Origin: Ardenticatenia bacterium
Lineage (GTDB): Bacteria; Chloroflexota; Anaerolineae; Aggregatilineales; Aggregatilineaceae
Length of the DNA stretch: 15,105 nucleotides
NCBI GenBank assembly: GCA_026984385.1
Contig: JALSSH010000188.1
Location: forward strand, 1 to 15,105
Reading direction: 5' to 3'
The notes beneath the pieces were generated by a model. That model was not told the origin of the DNA, made no database searches, and saw only the letters and a program-made list of their open reading frames with translations. Positions 14,284 to 15,105 of the stretch are shown here, in pieces. The translations under genes were made by a program, and so were the position numbers. How positions within the stretch are numbered: position 1 is the stretch's first letter; the number at the start of each line of letters is the position of its first letter.

Positions 14284-15105
14284 TTAGGTGCGGTAGTGGC
14301 TGTTGATCGTGACGTACTCGTGGCTCAAATCGCACGTCCAAAGCCAGCTTTCGGCATGGCCTGCGCCCAAGTCCAAGTGCACTTCCCACTCCGCGCCTTC
14401 CATCAGCGCGATAGCCGCTGCCTCGTCGTAGTCCGTCGGTGCGCCCGCCGCCATCAACTGGATCGTGCGCTCGCCGTCCCGCAACCACAACGCCGTTTGC
14501 GCAGGGTCAAAGCGCACGCCGCTGTAACCCGCCGCACTGAGCACCCGACCCCAATTCGGGTCTGCGCCGTAAAACGCGGTTTTGACCAGGGCGGAAGTGG
14601 CGATGGTGCGCGCGCAGGTGAGCGCGTCCGCCTCACAGGGCGCGCCGCTGACACGCACGGTCACGAACTTGGTCGCGCCCTCGCCGTCTCGCACAATGGC
14701 TTGGGCCAAAGGCACGCAAACGTCGCTCAACGCCTGGGTGAACTCTGCTTCGTCCGCCTGCACGCCGGAAGCGCCGTTGGCGAGCACCAACACGGTATCA
14801 TTGGTGCTCATGTCTCCGTCAACCACGATGCGGTTAAAGCTGGCGGTGGTGGCGGTTTGCAGCGCGCGCCGGAGCATGTCACGCGGCACGACGGCGTCCG
14901 TGACGATCACGGCGAGCATGGTCGCCATGTGCGGGGCGATCATGCCCGCGCCCTTCGCCACGCCGACCAGCCCGTAGCCCGCTTCCGTGCGTTTGGTGGC
15001 GAGCTTGGGGCGCGTGTCGGTGGTCATCATCGCGCTGGCGGCCTGCTGCCAGGCGTCGGCGCGCAGTGCGCCCGTCAGCGCCTCTACCCCTGCCGCGATC
15101 TTGTC
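14284..15105 (-). CDS. argJ: Ornithine acetyltransferase / glutamate N-acetyltransferase ArgJ, N-terminus outside the window
   Basis: The frame is open to the window edge (visible part starts DKIAAGVEALTGALRAD), so the ATG at 15030 is internal; 273 residues are visible, about two thirds of the protein. The autocleavage motif KGAGMIAPHMATML is present. The nucleophile Thr (codon at 14922-14920) becomes the first residue of the beta chain after self-cleavage between Ala and Thr. Other family marks are MTTDT before the motif, SFNRIVVDGDMSTNDT, DPNWGRVLSAAGYSG, and the C-terminal DLSHEYVTINSHYRT. ArgJ moves the acetyl group from N-acetylornithine to glutamate in the cyclic arginine pathway; some members also use acetyl-CoA. 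Which type this is cannot be judged from the sequence. It is on the same strand as the liv operon but 474 bp away, with a separate promoter in between. Confidence 0.97.
   Translation of the reverse strand, partial: DKIAAGVEALTGALRADAWQQAASAMMTTDTRPKLATKRTEAGYGLVGVAKGAGMIAPHMATMLAVIVTDAVVPRDMLRRALQTATTASFNRIVVDGDMSTNDTVLVLANGASGVQADEAEFTQALSDVCVPLAQAIVRDGEGATKFVTVRVSGAPCEADALTCARTIATSALVKTAFYGADPNWGRVLSAAGYSGVRFDPAQTALWLRDGERTIQLMAAGAPTDYDEAAAIALMEGAEWEVHLDLGAGHAESWLWTCDLSHEYVTINSHYRT

Overview
The window is a GC-rich bacterial chromosome segment with tightly packed genes, several GTG starts and clear Shine-Dalgarno sites. The gene content suggests Chloroflexota, probably an Anaerolineae-like lineage: a lipoprotein with a long Thr/Pro linker, a large STAND ATPase with a TPR tail, a fused formiminotransferase-cyclodeaminase, and very large Liv permeases. 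This placement is inferred from style and content, not from a marker gene. I see no rRNA, tRNA, CRISPR array, transposase or phage gene.

Left part (1-3576). The end of a MoeB/ThiF-type activating enzyme fused to a rhodanese domain (1-645, +) meets tail-to-tail, with a 7-bp overlap, an 844-residue STAND NTPase/TPR protein (639-3173, -). The roughly 400-bp gap after it holds a likely promoter for the STAND gene and a 163-bp element bounded by 27-bp inverted repeats (3266-3428), MITE-like in shape.

Middle (3577-6386). A two-gene + strand unit encodes bifunctional FtcD (glutamate formimidoyltransferase plus formimidoyl-THF cyclodeaminase) and an M23 metallopeptidase lipoprotein. It ends at a strong, probably bidirectional terminator (6353-6386).

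Right part (6414-14131, -). This is a complete branched-chain-amino-acid-type ABC transporter operon, transcribed right to left: livK (binding protein), livH and livM (permeases), livG and livF (ATPases), then a small uncharacterised lipoprotein. Both permeases are far larger than usual: LivM 785 aa and LivH 513 aa, against roughly 300-425 aa for typical members. Two perfect hairpins sit between livK and livH and may set the excess of binding protein over membrane subunits. Upstream of livK a good sigma70-type promoter precedes a leader of about 285 nt. The leader holds a 31-codon mini-ORF with 9 Leu/Ile/Val codons whose stop lies in the loop of a hairpin, followed by a consensus Shine-Dalgarno sequence with no start codon. 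This is a candidate for leader-peptide control of the transporter.

The right edge carries the 3' part of argJ (ornithine acetyltransferase, -), cut by the window end. The most unusual points are the enlarged permeases, the livK leader, the operon-linked lipoprotein and the inverted-repeat element.
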